Shown: positions 35,181-44,639, counted from the first letter of the stretch. The stretch is 64,000 nt of DNA from Bradyrhizobium sp. CCBAU 53421 (GCF_015291625.1 NZ_CP030047.1:2170001-2234000), one strand, 5' to 3'. Notes: a model not told the origin generated them from the sequence alone. Made by a program: numbers and translations.

Positions 35181-36824
35181 ATGGAAACGTTCGATTATGT
35201 GATCATCGGCGCAGGCTCCGCCGGGAGCGTGCTGACCAACCGGTTGAGCGAAGACGCAGGGACCAGGGTGTGCGTGCTCGAGGCGGGGCCGAGCGACTGG
35301 CATCCCTACATCCATCTGCCGGCCGGCTTCATCAAGACCTTCCACATGAAGAGCGTGAACTGGGCCTACCAGCAGGAGGTGGGCCCTTATACCGGCGGGC
35401 GCAGCATCTACGCGCCGCGCGGCAAGACGCTCGGCGGCTCATCCTCGATCAACGGCCATATCTACAATCGCGGCCAGCGCCAGGATTTCGACACCTGGGC
35501 GCAACTCGGCAATCGCGGCTGGGGCTATCCCGACGTGCTGCCGTACTTCCGGCGCATGGAGCGACGGATCGGTGAGGGCGACGACACTTATCGTGGTCGG
35601 AATGGCAACCTCACCGTCACCACGATGGACTGGCAGGATCCGCTCTGCGAGGCCTTCATGGCAGGCGCGGTCTCGCTCGGCATTCCGCGCAACCCTGACT
35701 ACAACGGCCAGATCCAGGAGGGCGTGTCGTACTGCCAGCGCACTATCCTGAACGGCCTCCGGGTCAGCGCCGCGACCGCGTTCCTGCATCCGGCGCGAAA
35801 GCGACCGAATGTCGACGTGCGCACCCATGCCCATGTCACCGGCATCATCTTCGAGGGCAAGCGCGCGGTCGGCGTGCGCTATAACCGCGGCGGCAAGCAC
35901 GGTGATCCCTTGGAGATCCGCGCCACCAAGGAGGTCATCCTGTCCGGCGGCGCCTACAACTCGCCGCAGCTGTTGCAGCTCTCCGGCGTCGGTTCGCCCG
36001 ACCTGCTGCAGTCGCACGGCATCGAGGTGCGCCACGCGCTGCCGGGCGTCGGTGAAGGCCTGCAGGATCACTACGCGCCGCGCTCGGTGGCGCGGGTCAA
36101 GAACATCAGGACCATCAACGAAATGCGCCGCGGCCTTAGCCTGTGGGGCGAGGCGATCAAATGGGCGACGACGCGGCGCGGATTGCTGTCGCTGTCGCCG
36201 ACCATGGTCTACTGCTTCTGGCATTCCGGCGAGACCACCGAGAGTTCCGACCTGCAGCTCACCTTCACGCCGGCGAGCTACAAGGAAGGCGTGCAGGGCC
36301 AGCTCGAGGACGAGCCCGGCATGACGGTGGCCTCATGGCAGCAGCGGCCGGAGAGCCGCGGCTATGTCCGCATCCGTTCCGCCGATCCGTTCGCGCCGCC
36401 GATCATCCAGACCAACTACCTTGCCGAGGAAATCGACCGCCGCGTCGTCGTCGCCGGCATGAAGCTAGCGCGCCGGCTGCTCGCCTCCGAGCCGCTCAGC
36501 CCGTATTTCGCCTATGAGGACTTTCCGGGTCCGAAAGTGCAGAGCGACGAGGAGCTGCTCGCGGCCGCAACCCAGCGCGGCACCACCACCTTCCATCCCG
36601 GCTGCACCTGCCGGATGGGCCCGGCCGATGCGCCGTGGGCGGTGGTCGACGACCAGCTCCGGGTCCATGGCATGGAAGGCCTGCGCGTGATCGACGCCTC
36701 GATCATGCCGCGGATGATCTCCGCCAATCTCAACGCCTCGACCTTGATGATCGCCGACAAGGCCTCCGACATGATCCGCGGCAAGACGCCCGAGGCCGCC
36801 GCGAAGCTGCCGGAATATGCGTGA
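35181..36824 (+). CDS. GMC-family oxidoreductase (choline dehydrogenase-like)
   Basis: 547 aa. N-terminal FAD motif FDYVIIGAGSAGSVLTNRLS; GMC signature 1 region YAPRGKTLGGSSSINGHIYN; signature 2 near LSGGAYNSPQLLQLSG. The C-terminal catalytic region is TTFHPGCTCRMGPADAP (His) and SANLNAST (Asn). It resembles choline or alcohol dehydrogenases that pass electrons to quinone or cytochrome. It starts 28 bases after the GNAT gene and may share its transcript. Confidence 0.92.
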   Translation: METFDYVIIGAGSAGSVLTNRLSEDAGTRVCVLEAGPSDWHPYIHLPAGFIKTFHMKSVNWAYQQEVGPYTGGRSIYAPRGKTLGGSSSINGHIYNRGQRQDFDTWAQLGNRGWGYPDVLPYFRRMERRIGEGDDTYRGRNGNLTVTTMDWQDPLCEAFMAGAVSLGIPRNPDYNGQIQEGVSYCQRTILNGLRVSAATAFLHPARKRPNVDVRTHAHVTGIIFEGKRAVGVRYNRGGKHGDPLEIRATKEVILSGGAYNSPQLLQLSGVGSPDLLQSHGIEVRHALPGVGEGLQDHYAPRSVARVKNIRTINEMRRGLSLWGEAIKWATTRRGLLSLSPTMVYCFWHSGETTESSDLQLTFTPASYKEGVQGQLEDEPGMTVASWQQRPESRGYVRIRSADPFAPPIIQTNYLAEEIDRRVVVAGMKLARRLLASEPLSPYFAYEDFPGPKVQSDEELLAAATQRGTTTFHPGCTCRMGPADAPWAVVDDQLRVHGMEGLRVIDASIMPRMISANLNASTLMIADKASDMIRGKTPEAAAKLPEYA

Positions 36825-36874
36825 GGGCGAGGTGAGCGCGACGCTCGTTCTCGATCAGCGCGCTCGATCCATCA

Positions 36875-36980
36875 CCGTCATCCTGAGGAGGCCGCGTAGC
36901 GGCCGTCTCGAAGGGTCGACGGCCACCAGCGGGGCCGTGCACCCTTCGAGGCTCGCTTCGCGAGCACCTCAGGGTGACGG
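36875..36980. repeat. long palindromic repeat, CGTCACCCTGAGGAGG family
   Basis: A 106-base element very similar to 10555-10660, including GCCGCGTAGCGGCCGTCTCG and the AGGGTGACGG end. It lies between convergent genes. Confidence 0.8.
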
Positions 36981-37004
36981 GACCAGCAGCGGATGAGAAG
37001 TAGC

Positions 37005-38507
37005 TCAGCCGTAGACGAAGGCCTTGTCCTTGAGGTCGATCGCCGGGAATTCGTCCTTCTCGGCCCAGTAGTCCTGGTTGTGTTGCCATTCCGGCTTGTC
37101 GCCGCGCTTCGGCAGCAGGTGCATGCCGCGCATCATGTAGCCGGGGTTGAAGTTCTCCGGATCGATCCACGGCAGCAGCGGCATGTTGTGGTCTTCGGGG
37201 CGCAGCGCCGGCGTCACCTTATTCACGCCGGTCGCCTTCATGTGCTTGATCATGCGGCAGACGAAGTCGCCGACCAGATCGACGCGCAAGGTCCAGCTGG
37301 CGCGGAAATAGCCGAACACCCAGACGAGGTTCGGCACGCCGGTGAACATCATGCCGCGATAGGTCACGGTGTCCTTGAAGTCGAGCGGCTTGCCGTCGAT
37401 CGCGAAGTCGATGCCGCCATTGGCGGAGAGGTGGAAGCCGGTCGCGGTGATGATGATGTCGGCCTCGAGCTCCTTGCCGGACTTGAGCAGGATGCCCTTC
37501 TCGGTGAAGCGGTCGATCTCGTCGGTGACGACGGACGCCTTGCCGCCCTTGATGGCGTGGAACAGGTCGGCATCCGGAATGAAGGCGATGCGCTGCCGCC
37601 ACGGCCGGTAGCGCGGCGTGAAGTGGGTGGCGATGTCGTAGTCCTTGCCGAGAACGGCTTCGACCGCCGCCAGCAGGTCCTTCTTGGCGCCCTCCGGCTC
37701 GGCGAAGGTCCGCCTGGTGAAGGCGTCCTGCTCGAACAGGATCTTGCGGCGGGTGATCTCGTGGATCCAGGCCTCGTCGACCTGCAGCCTGCGCAGTTCC
37801 TCGGCGATCTCGATCGCGTTGCGGCCAGTGCGGAAATAGGTCGGCGAGCGCTGCAGCATGGTGACGTGGCCGGCATCCTTGGCCATCGCCGGGATCAGGG
37901 TTGCGGCGGTGGCGCCGGAGCCGATCACGACCACGCGCTTGCCCTTGTAGTCGAGGTCGTCGGGCCAGGTCTGCGGATGCACCACCGTGCCCTTGAACTT
38001 CGCCATGTCGGTCCATTCGGGCGTGTAACCCGCATCGTGGCGGTAGTAGCCCTGGCACATCCAGAAGAAGTTGGTGGTGAAGCGCAGCCGTTCGCCGGTG
38101 TCGATACGGGTCGCATCGATGGTCCAGAGATTGGTCTCGTTCGACCACTCCGCCGCGGTGATGGTGTGGCGATAGCGGATGTGGCGGGCGAGATCGTTTT
38201 CCTCGATCACTTCGCCCATGTATTTCAGGATCTCGGCCGCGCTGGCGATCGGCGCGCTGGTCCACGGCTTGAAGCGATAGCCGAAAGTGTGCAGGTCGCT
38301 GTCGGAGCGGATGCCGGGATAGCGGTGGGTGGACCAGGTGCCGCCAAAGGTCTTCTGCGTCTCCAGCACCACGAAGCTGGTGCCCGGGCATTGCGTGGTG
38401 AGGTGGTAGGCGGCGCCGACGCCGGAGATGCCGGCGCCCGCGATCAGGACGTCGAAATGCTCTGTGGTGACGGGCTCGGCGGCGCGGATCTGGGTCTGGA
38501 CGTTCAT
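37005..38507 (-). CDS. type I Baeyer-Villiger-like flavin monooxygenase
   Basis: 500 aa. FAD motif DVLIAGAGISGVGAAYHL at the N-terminus. The BVMO fingerprint FxGxxxHxxxWP is satisfied exactly by FKGTVVHPQTWP (about residue 170-181). The NADPH motif is VVVIGSGATAATLIPAM. Such enzymes insert oxygen next to ketones using NADPH and O2. The substrate is unknown; cytosolic. ATG at 38507 begins MNVQTQIRAAEP; the gene is 84 bases from the MoxR gene on the same strand. Confidence 0.9.
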   Translation of the reverse strand: MNVQTQIRAAEPVTTEHFDVLIAGAGISGVGAAYHLTTQCPGTSFVVLETQKTFGGTWSTHRYPGIRSDSDLHTFGYRFKPWTSAPIASAAEILKYMGEVIEENDLARHIRYRHTITAAEWSNETNLWTIDATRIDTGERLRFTTNFFWMCQGYYRHDAGYTPEWTDMAKFKGTVVHPQTWPDDLDYKGKRVVVIGSGATAATLIPAMAKDAGHVTMLQRSPTYFRTGRNAIEIAEELRRLQVDEAWIHEITRRKILFEQDAFTRRTFAEPEGAKKDLLAAVEAVLGKDYDIATHFTPRYRPWRQRIAFIPDADLFHAIKGGKASVVTDEIDRFTEKGILLKSGKELEADIIITATGFHLSANGGIDFAIDGKPLDFKDTVTYRGMMFTGVPNLVWVFGYFRASWTLRVDLVGDFVCRMIKHMKATGVNKVTPALRPEDHNMPLLPWIDPENFNPGYMMRGMHLLPKRGDKPEWQHNQDYWAEKDEFPAIDLKDKAFVYG

Positions 38508-38591
38508 CTTCCCTGGTCTTCTTGTTTGTTGGATTGCTTGTTGAGCTGCAGAAGCAAAACGCCGAAGCGAATGCCCCGGCGTTTGCGTGAA

Positions 38592-39434
38592 CTAGACTTC
38601 GCGGCGGCTGAGGAACGCCAGCCGCTCGAACAGGTGCACGTCCTGCTCGTTCTTGAGCAGCGCGCCGTGCAGCGGCGGGATCAGCTTGCGCGGGTCGCGC
38701 TCCCTGAGCATCTCGGGCGTGATGTCCTCGTTCAAGAGCAGCTTGAGCCAGTCGAGCAGCTCGGAGGTCGAGGGCTTCTTCTTCAGGCCCGGCACCTCGC
38801 GGACCTCGAAGAAGATTCGCAGCGCCTCTTCCACCAGCCGCTTCTTGATGCCGGGGAAGTGCACGTCGACGATCTTGCCCATGGTGTCGGCGTCGGGGAA
38901 CTTGATGTAGTGGAAGAAGCAGCGGCGCAGGAACGCGTCCGGCAGTTCCTTTTCGTTGTTCGACGTGATCATCACGATCGGGCGCAGCTTCGCCTTGATG
39001 GTCTCGCCGGTCTCGTAGACATGGAACTCCATGCGATCGAGCTCGAGCAAGAGGTCGTTCGGGAATTCGATGTCGGCCTTGTCGATCTCGTCGATCAGCA
39101 GCACCGGGCGCTTCTCGTTGGTGAAGGCCTCCCACAGCTTGCCGCGCTTGATGTAGTTCTTGATGTCGGACACCCGCGCATCGCCGAGCTGGCTGTCGCG
39201 CAGGCGCGACACCGCATCGTATTCGTAGAGGCCCTGCTGCGCCTTGGTGGTCGACTTGATGTGCCAGGTCAGCAGCGGCGCGTCGATCGCCTTGGCGACT
39301 TCCTCGGCCAGCACGGTCTTGCCGGTGCCGGGCTCGCCCTTCACCAACAGCGGGCGCTCCAGCACGATGGCGGCATTGACGGCGACCTTGAGGTCATCGG
39401 TGGCGACGTAGTCCTTGGTACCCGTGAATTTCAT
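38592..39434 (-). CDS. MoxR-family AAA+ ATPase
   Basis: 280 aa. Walker A GEPGTGKTVLAEEVAK (about 36-43), Walker B LLIDEIDKAD, sensor 1 region PIVMITSNNEKELPDAFLRRC, and the Arg finger nearby. MoxR ATPases act with VWA proteins to insert metals or mature enzymes. A CoxE-like VWA protein lies at 41969 on the other strand, which makes a functional pair likely though separated by about 2.5 kb. Confidence 0.92.
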   Translation of the reverse strand: MKFTGTKDYVATDDLKVAVNAAIVLERPLLVKGEPGTGKTVLAEEVAKAIDAPLLTWHIKSTTKAQQGLYEYDAVSRLRDSQLGDARVSDIKNYIKRGKLWEAFTNEKRPVLLIDEIDKADIEFPNDLLLELDRMEFHVYETGETIKAKLRPIVMITSNNEKELPDAFLRRCFFHYIKFPDADTMGKIVDVHFPGIKKRLVEEALRIFFEVREVPGLKKKPSTSELLDWLKLLLNEDITPEMLRERDPRKLIPPLHGALLKNEQDVHLFERLAFLSRREV

Positions 39435-39527
39435 CTATCTGTTTGCCTTGCTTCGTTCGTTGGCCGGTTCGGCCTCAACATGAAACGACCGCTCTCGCAG
39501 CGGCCGTCGGGAATGCAAATTGTCCGA

Positions 39528-39773
39528 TCAGGCTCGCCTGATCAGCGACAGGATCACCAGCACGACAATGGCACCGATGGTCGCGTTGACGATGTCGCGG
39601 ATCGCGCTGCTGCCGAGGCCGACGCCAAGGCGCGGCAACAGCCAGCTTGCCACCAGCGCGCCGATGATGCCGACGACGATGTTGCCGATCAGCCCGAAGC
39701 CCGCGCCGCGCACGATCAGCCCCGCGAGCCAGCCGGCAATCGCACCGATCACCAGTGCCGCAATGATGCCCAT
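39528..39773 (-). CDS. GlsB/YeaQ/YmgE-family membrane protein
   Basis: 81 aa with three hydrophobic segments (IIAALVIGAIAGWLAGLIVR, GLIGNIVVGIIGALVASWLL and TIGAIVVLVILSLI). The Gly-rich pattern is that of transglycosylase-associated / GlsB stress-response proteins. Inner membrane. Between the MoxR ATPase and the diguanylate cyclase on the same strand. Confidence 0.88.
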   Translation of the reverse strand: MGIIAALVIGAIAGWLAGLIVRGAGFGLIGNIVVGIIGALVASWLLPRLGVGLGSSAIRDIVNATIGAIVVLVILSLIRRA

Positions 39774-39887
39774 TCAAACGTCCTGCCCAATGTCTTGTCA
39801 GGTGCAATTGTAATTGAAAAAGCCGGGCGGTCTAGCGCGGATTCCGCAGCGCAGCGGTACCCTGAACGGCACCGGGCGCATAGTATG

Positions 39888-41828
39888 TCAGGCGTACTGT
39901 TTCCGCCCCGCGGAATGATTGTCACCCGCCAGCGACGAGGCCAGCACCGTGCGGTCGCGGCCTGCGCGTTTCGCCTCGTAGAGCGCGAGGTCGGCCTGGC
40001 CGAGCAATTCGCTCTCGCTCGCGGTCGCAGCCGATCGGCTGGCGATTCCGAGACTGATCGAAACCACGCCGCGCCGCGCGGCCGGATTGGCGATCGCCAG
40101 CGATCGCACCGTGAGGCGCATCGCTTCGGCGACCTTCAGTGCATCCTGTTCGCCGACGCCGGGCAGGATGATCGCGAACTCCTCGCCGCCATATCGCGCC
40201 GCCATGGCCGTGGTGTTGATGGTCGCGTCCGCGATCACGCGGGCCACGCGCCTCAGGCATTCGTCGCCGGCTTGATGGCCCCGCGTGTCGTTGAAGCCCT
40301 TGAAGTGATCGATATCGAGCATGATGAGGGAGATCAGCTCGCGGTCGCGGAACTCGCGCGGCAGCGCGCTGTCGAAGCTGCGGCGGTTGGCGAGGGCGGT
40401 CAGGCCATCGGTCGTCGCAAGCTCCGACAGACGGATGTTCAGCGCGTTGAGCTCGTCCTCCATCTTGCGGCGTTCGGTCACGTCGCGCAGCACGCCGACG
40501 ACCTCGATGGCATGGTGGTCCTCAGCGAGCCCGGCAAGCTTGAAGTTGATCTCGACCCAGACCTCGGTCCCGTCGGCGCGGAAGGTCTTGAATTCGACGG
40601 TCTTGGTGGTCGTCCAGTTGGTCAATTCCGCTGTCGCCCTGGCGACGTCGGCGAGGTGATCGGGGTGCACGAACTCGAAGCAGGACTTGCCGATCAGATC
40701 GTCCGGCTTGCGGCCGAGGATGGTCTCGACCGACTGCGACACGAACAGGAAGCGGCCGTCGCGGTCCAAGAGGATCACGACGTCGGCGATGTTGTCGGCA
40801 AGCAGCCGGTAACGCGCCTCGCGTTCCCTGAGCATCCGCGCGACCCTGGTTCGCTTGGCGAACTCCTTGCCCAGCAGGATCGCGAACAGGATGACGCTTC
40901 CCATCAGGATCACGGCGACAAACAGATCGTTGCGCAGGTCCTCATGCCATGCGGCGAGCACCTGGGCTTCCGGCAGCGCGACCGTCACCACGATCGGATA
41001 TTGCGATGCGCGCTCGAAGCCGAGATATTTGACGCGTCCATCGAATGGCGACGTGGTCTTGGTGTAGCCGGTCCGGTCCTGCCCGATCTGCGCCTTGAAG
41101 GCCGCGGACACCTCCTTGTTCCACTTGCCCGCCGGCCAATGCGCCAGGACGATGCCGTCGAGGCGAAGCAGGGTAATTCCGGCGTGCGGACCGAACTTGA
41201 AGGCCTGGTAGAAATTGTCGAAGTAGCTGCTCTCGATGGTTGCGAACAATACGCCGCCGAAGCTGCCGTCTTCCCTGGTGACACGGCGCGACAGCACGAT
41301 GGTCGGATGCCCGGTCAGCCGCGATTGCAGCGGCTCGCTGATATGCAGCGTCGCATCCGGCGAGTCGCGATGGCTGATGAAGTAGCCGCGATCGGCGTTG
41401 TTGTGGGCCGGCAACTCCGCGGCCGACGAGTAGATCCGGTTGCCATCGGGATCGATCACGCCGATTTCCCTGATCTGCGGCAGCGCGTCGGCGGTCTTGC
41501 GCAGGGCCGCGTTGAAGCGGTCGACGCGCGGCTTCTGGTATTTCAGCAGGTCGACCATGGCGTTCATGGCGACATCGATCGCCTGGACCGAATGCGAGGC
41601 GTGTTCCGCCAGCGAATGGGTGAGGTTGCGGATGTCGCGCTCGCCCTGGGCGAGCGCCATGGTGCGCGCCTCGACCGCCTTCCAGATCAACAGGCCGAGC
41701 ACGAATATGCTCATCGCCGTCACCACGGCGGCGACGATCGCCGTCGGCGAGAACAGTTTCGGCAGCTTGGCAGGGCTGTTGGGCAATCCGGTCGGGTCCA
41801 CGGGCGGCGTGCTACCTCCAGTGATCAA
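39888..41828 (-). CDS. Cache-PAS-GGDEF sensor diguanylate cyclase
   Basis: 646 aa. TM1 about 27-48 (TAIVAAVVTAMSIFVLGLLI), a periplasmic Cache-like sensor domain (about 55-290), TM2 about 300-322, PAS (about 345-460, RDGRFLFVSQSVETILGRKP) and GGDEF (about 485-630). The active site is RYGGEEFAIILPG, so cyclic-di-GMP synthesis is expected. The allosteric I-site position (RxxD five residues upstream) reads N-T-T-A, so product inhibition is probably absent. Start ATG at 41828 is supported by the first helix. Confidence 0.93.
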   Translation of the reverse strand: MITGGSTPPVDPTGLPNSPAKLPKLFSPTAIVAAVVTAMSIFVLGLLIWKAVEARTMALAQGERDIRNLTHSLAEHASHSVQAIDVAMNAMVDLLKYQKPRVDRFNAALRKTADALPQIREIGVIDPDGNRIYSSAAELPAHNNADRGYFISHRDSPDATLHISEPLQSRLTGHPTIVLSRRVTREDGSFGGVLFATIESSYFDNFYQAFKFGPHAGITLLRLDGIVLAHWPAGKWNKEVSAAFKAQIGQDRTGYTKTTSPFDGRVKYLGFERASQYPIVVTVALPEAQVLAAWHEDLRNDLFVAVILMGSVILFAILLGKEFAKRTRVARMLREREARYRLLADNIADVVILLDRDGRFLFVSQSVETILGRKPDDLIGKSCFEFVHPDHLADVARATAELTNWTTTKTVEFKTFRADGTEVWVEINFKLAGLAEDHHAIEVVGVLRDVTERRKMEDELNALNIRLSELATTDGLTALANRRSFDSALPREFRDRELISLIMLDIDHFKGFNDTRGHQAGDECLRRVARVIADATINTTAMAARYGGEEFAIILPGVGEQDALKVAEAMRLTVRSLAIANPAARRGVVSISLGIASRSAATASESELLGQADLALYEAKRAGRDRTVLASSLAGDNHSAGRKQYA

Positions 41829-41968
41829 CGTCCCATCTTAACGTCACGTTTCGCCGCCGGGAGCCGAAGCTGGCCGGGGTGGTTAAGTGAAAGTGAATGG
41901 CTGATCCGCAGCCGCAACCGGGGCAGGGGCCCTTGACGGCACCGGCAGGGCGCGCGATTTAAGTAAAT

Positions 41969-43144
41969 ATGTTCCTGCAGTTCTTCACATCGCTGCGCGA
42001 CGCCCAGGTCCCCGTGACGCTACGGGAATATCTGACCTTGATGGAAGCGCTTGACGCCGATCTCGCCGAACAGACCGTCGAGAACTTCTACTATTTGTCG
42101 CGCGCCGCCCTGGTGAAGGACGAGCGTAATCTCGACAAGTTCGACCGCGTGTTCGGCACCGTGTTCAAGGGGCTCGAGAGCCTGCTCGACGCCATGGGCA
42201 AGGCGGAGATCCCCGAGGAGTGGCTGAAGAAGCTCGCCGAGAAATATCTCACCGAGGAAGAGAAGAAGCAGATCGAGGCCATGGGCTGGGACAAGCTCAT
42301 GGAGACCTTGAAGAAGCGCCTCGAGGAACAGAAGGGCCGTCACCAGGGCGGCAGCAAGTGGATCGGCACCGCCGGCACCTCGCCGTTCGGCGCCCACGGC
42401 TATAATCCCGAGGGCGTGCGGATTGGGCAGGAGAAGAACCGCAACAACCGCGCCGTGAAGGTGTGGGACAAGCGCGAGTTCAAGGATCTCGACGGCAATG
42501 TCGAGCTCGGCATCCGCAACATCAAGGTCGCGCTCAGGCGGCTGCGCAAGTTCGCGCGCACCGGCGCGCCTGACGAACTCGACCTCGACACCACGATCAA
42601 GGAGACCGCCAACCACGGTTATCTCGACGTGCACATGCGCCCCGAGCGGCGCAATGCGGTCAAGGTGCTGGTGTTCTTCGATATCGGCGGCTCGATGGAT
42701 TCGCATATCGAGCAGGTTGAGGAACTGTTCTCGGCCGCCAAGAGCGAATTCAAGCACATGGAATATTTCTACTTCCACAACTGCCTCTATGAAGGCGTCT
42801 GGAAGCAGAACAAGCGGCGCTTCACCGATCGCACGCCGACCTGGGACGTGCTGCACAAGTACCCGCACGACTACAAGGTGGTGTTCGTCGGCGACGCCTC
42901 GATGTCGCCCTACGAGATCATGGTGCCGGGCGGCTCGGTCGAGCACGTCAACGAAGAAGCCGGCTCGGTCTGGCTCGACCGCATCACCCGCACCTATCCG
43001 CACGCGGTGTGGCTCAATCCGGTGGCGCAGAAGCACTGGGATTATTCGGAATCCACCACCATCATCCGCCGCCTGTTCTCCGAGCGCATGTATCCGATCA
43101 CGATCGAGGGTCTGGAGAACGCGATGCGGGAGCTGGTGCGATAG
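41969..43144 (+). CDS. VWA domain-containing protein, CoxE-like
   Basis: 391 aa. The C-terminal von Willebrand A domain has the MIDAS DxGxS in VLVFFDIGGSMDSHIEQVEE (about residue 233), where D-I-G-G-S binds a metal. The N-terminal half is helical and charged (KKLAEKYLTEEEKKQIEAM). Such proteins partner with MoxR ATPases in enzyme maturation, e.g. CoxD/CoxE. No signal peptide. Divergent from the GGDEF gene; the MoxR gene is 2.5 kb away. Confidence 0.9.
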   Translation: MFLQFFTSLRDAQVPVTLREYLTLMEALDADLAEQTVENFYYLSRAALVKDERNLDKFDRVFGTVFKGLESLLDAMGKAEIPEEWLKKLAEKYLTEEEKKQIEAMGWDKLMETLKKRLEEQKGRHQGGSKWIGTAGTSPFGAHGYNPEGVRIGQEKNRNNRAVKVWDKREFKDLDGNVELGIRNIKVALRRLRKFARTGAPDELDLDTTIKETANHGYLDVHMRPERRNAVKVLVFFDIGGSMDSHIEQVEELFSAAKSEFKHMEYFYFHNCLYEGVWKQNKRRFTDRTPTWDVLHKYPHDYKVVFVGDASMSPYEIMVPGGSVEHVNEEAGSVWLDRITRTYPHAVWLNPVAQKHWDYSESTTIIRRLFSERMYPITIEGLENAMRELVR

Positions 43145-43150
43145 GCAACA

Positions 43151-43234
43151 CCGTCATTCCGGACGGACGCGAAGCGGCTGATCCGGAATCTCGAGATTCC
43201 GGGTTCGATGCTCTCGCATCGCCCCGGAATGACG
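43151..43234. repeat. palindromic repeat, CCGGAATCTCGAGATTCCGG family
   Basis: CCGTCATTCCGG ... GCCCCGGAATGACG with the same core as 30763-30842, between VWA and rhodanese genes. Confidence 0.8.
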
Positions 43235-43260
43235 AACAACAAGAAGCCAGGGAGAGCCCC

Positions 43261-43674
43261 ATGCCCCAGAACATCCATCGCGGCATCAAGGTGATGATCG
43301 ACGAGGCCAATGCCGAGATCGAGACCATCAGCGCGGCCGATGCGATCACGATGATCGGCAAGAACGACGTCGTGATCGTCGACATCCGCGATCCGCGCGA
43401 GATCGAGCGCGACGGCAAGATCCCCGGCGCGTTCTCCTGCACCCGCGGCATGCTGGAGTTCTGGATCGATCCGAACAGCCCCTACGCCAAGCCGATCTTC
43501 CAGGAAGACAAGAAGTTCATCTTCCACTGCGCCGGCGGCCTGCGCTCGGCGCTCGCCGCCAAGACCGCGAAGGACATGGGCCTGAAGCCGGTCGCGCATA
43601 TGGGCGGCGGCTTCGCCGCCTGGCGCGAGGCCGGCGGGCCGATCGAGGCCTGGGAGCCGAAGATGAAGGGCTAA
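43261..43674 (+). CDS. single-domain rhodanese
   Basis: 137 aa. One rhodanese domain with active-site loop FHCAGGLRSALAAKTAKDMG (Cys in C-A-G-G-L-R) and the N-terminal VVIVDIRDPREIERDGKIPG. It transfers sulfane sulfur, cytosolic. ATG at 43261 follows GGGAGAGCCCC. It lies upstream of a two-domain sulfurtransferase on the same strand, separated by a hairpin repeat. Confidence 0.92.
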   Translation: MPQNIHRGIKVMIDEANAEIETISAADAITMIGKNDVVIVDIRDPREIERDGKIPGAFSCTRGMLEFWIDPNSPYAKPIFQEDKKFIFHCAGGLRSALAAKTAKDMGLKPVAHMGGGFAAWREAGGPIEAWEPKMKG

Positions 43675-43684
43675 GCAGGATGTC

Positions 43685-43756
43685 ACACGCGGGCTTGACC
43701 CGCGTGTCCATCGTTTGAAAGCAAGATGGATTGCCGGATCAAGTCCGGCAATGACG
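43685..43756. repeat. double hairpin between two sulfurtransferase genes
   Basis: ACACGCGGG/CCCGCGTGT followed by ATTGCCGGA/TCCGGCAAT. A candidate transcriptional or mRNA-stability element. Confidence 0.6.
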
Positions 43757-43772
43757 ATGGAGAGACTCGCAA

Positions 43773-44630
43773 ATGACGACCACCGACGATCCGCTCGTTT
43801 CGACCGAATGGCTGGCTGCGCATCTCGGCGATGCCAACGTCAAGGTGCTCGACGCGACCTTCAAGCTGCCCGGCGTGCTGCCGCTGCCGAAGGACGACTA
43901 TCTCGCCGCGCATCTGCCCGGCGCCGTATTCTTCGACGTCGATGCGGTGTCCGATCATTCCAATCCACTGCCGCACATGTTCCCGAGCGCCGAGCAATTC
44001 GGCCGCGATATCGGCGGGCTCGGCGTCAGCAATGCCGACACCGTGGTGATCTATGATTCCGGCGGCTGGGTCGCGGCACCGCGCGCCTGGTGGATGTTCC
44101 TGTCCTACGGCCATCGCAACGTGCGCATCCTCAACGGCGGCCTGAAGAAGTGGCGCGCCGAGGGCCGGGCGGTCGAGAGCGGCGAGGTGACGGCGAAGCC
44201 CGCGACCTTCAGGGCGAGCTACGATGCGAAGCGCGTGCGCAGCATCGAGCAGATGATCGCCAATGTCGAAAGCCGTGCCGAGCAGGTGATCGATGCGCGC
44301 GCCGCCGATCGCTTCGAGGGCCGCGCGGCTGAGCCGCGGCCGGGCATCCGTGCGGGCCACATCCCGGGCGCCCGCAACGTGCCCTACAATCAATTGTTCG
44401 ATGCCGCGACCGGCGAGATGAAGCCGCTCGACGATCTGCGCAAGTCGTTCAGTGGTGCCGGCGTGAAACTCGATGCGCCGATCGTGACGAGCTGCGGCTC
44501 CGGCGTCTCCGCCGGCGTGCTGACGCTTGCGCTGTACCGGCTCGGCGTCACGAACACCGCGCTCTATGACGGCTCGTGGTCGGAATGGGGACAGGCGAGC
44601 GGCCCGCCGATCGCGACGGGGCCGGCTTGA
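43773..44630 (+). CDS. sseA: 3-mercaptopyruvate sulfurtransferase
   Basis: 285 aa, two rhodanese domains. The N-terminal inactive-type domain includes VSTEWLAAHLGDANVKVLDA and WWMFLSYGHRNVRILNGGLK. The C-terminal domain has VIDARAADRFEGRAAEPRPG and the catalytic loop CGSGVSAGVLTLAL, where CGSGV(S/T)A is diagnostic for mercaptopyruvate sulfurtransferases rather than thiosulfate enzymes. Cytosolic. The gene follows the single-domain rhodanese. Confidence 0.93.
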   Translation: MTTTDDPLVSTEWLAAHLGDANVKVLDATFKLPGVLPLPKDDYLAAHLPGAVFFDVDAVSDHSNPLPHMFPSAEQFGRDIGGLGVSNADTVVIYDSGGWVAAPRAWWMFLSYGHRNVRILNGGLKKWRAEGRAVESGEVTAKPATFRASYDAKRVRSIEQMIANVESRAEQVIDARAADRFEGRAAEPRPGIRAGHIPGARNVPYNQLFDAATGEMKPLDDLRKSFSGAGVKLDAPIVTSCGSGVSAGVLTLALYRLGVTNTALYDGSWSEWGQASGPPIATGPA

Positions 44631-44639
44631 GCTGCGGGA

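Noticed and set aside
37219..39135. 638-codon minus-strand frame across MoxR and the BVMO
   Set aside because: Out of frame with both recognised proteins; Arg/Pro-rich shadow.
36993..41936. 1647-codon plus-strand open frame
   Set aside because: It crosses four real minus-strand genes (BVMO, MoxR, GlsB-like, GGDEF) and their gaps; composition is typical of antisense shadow.
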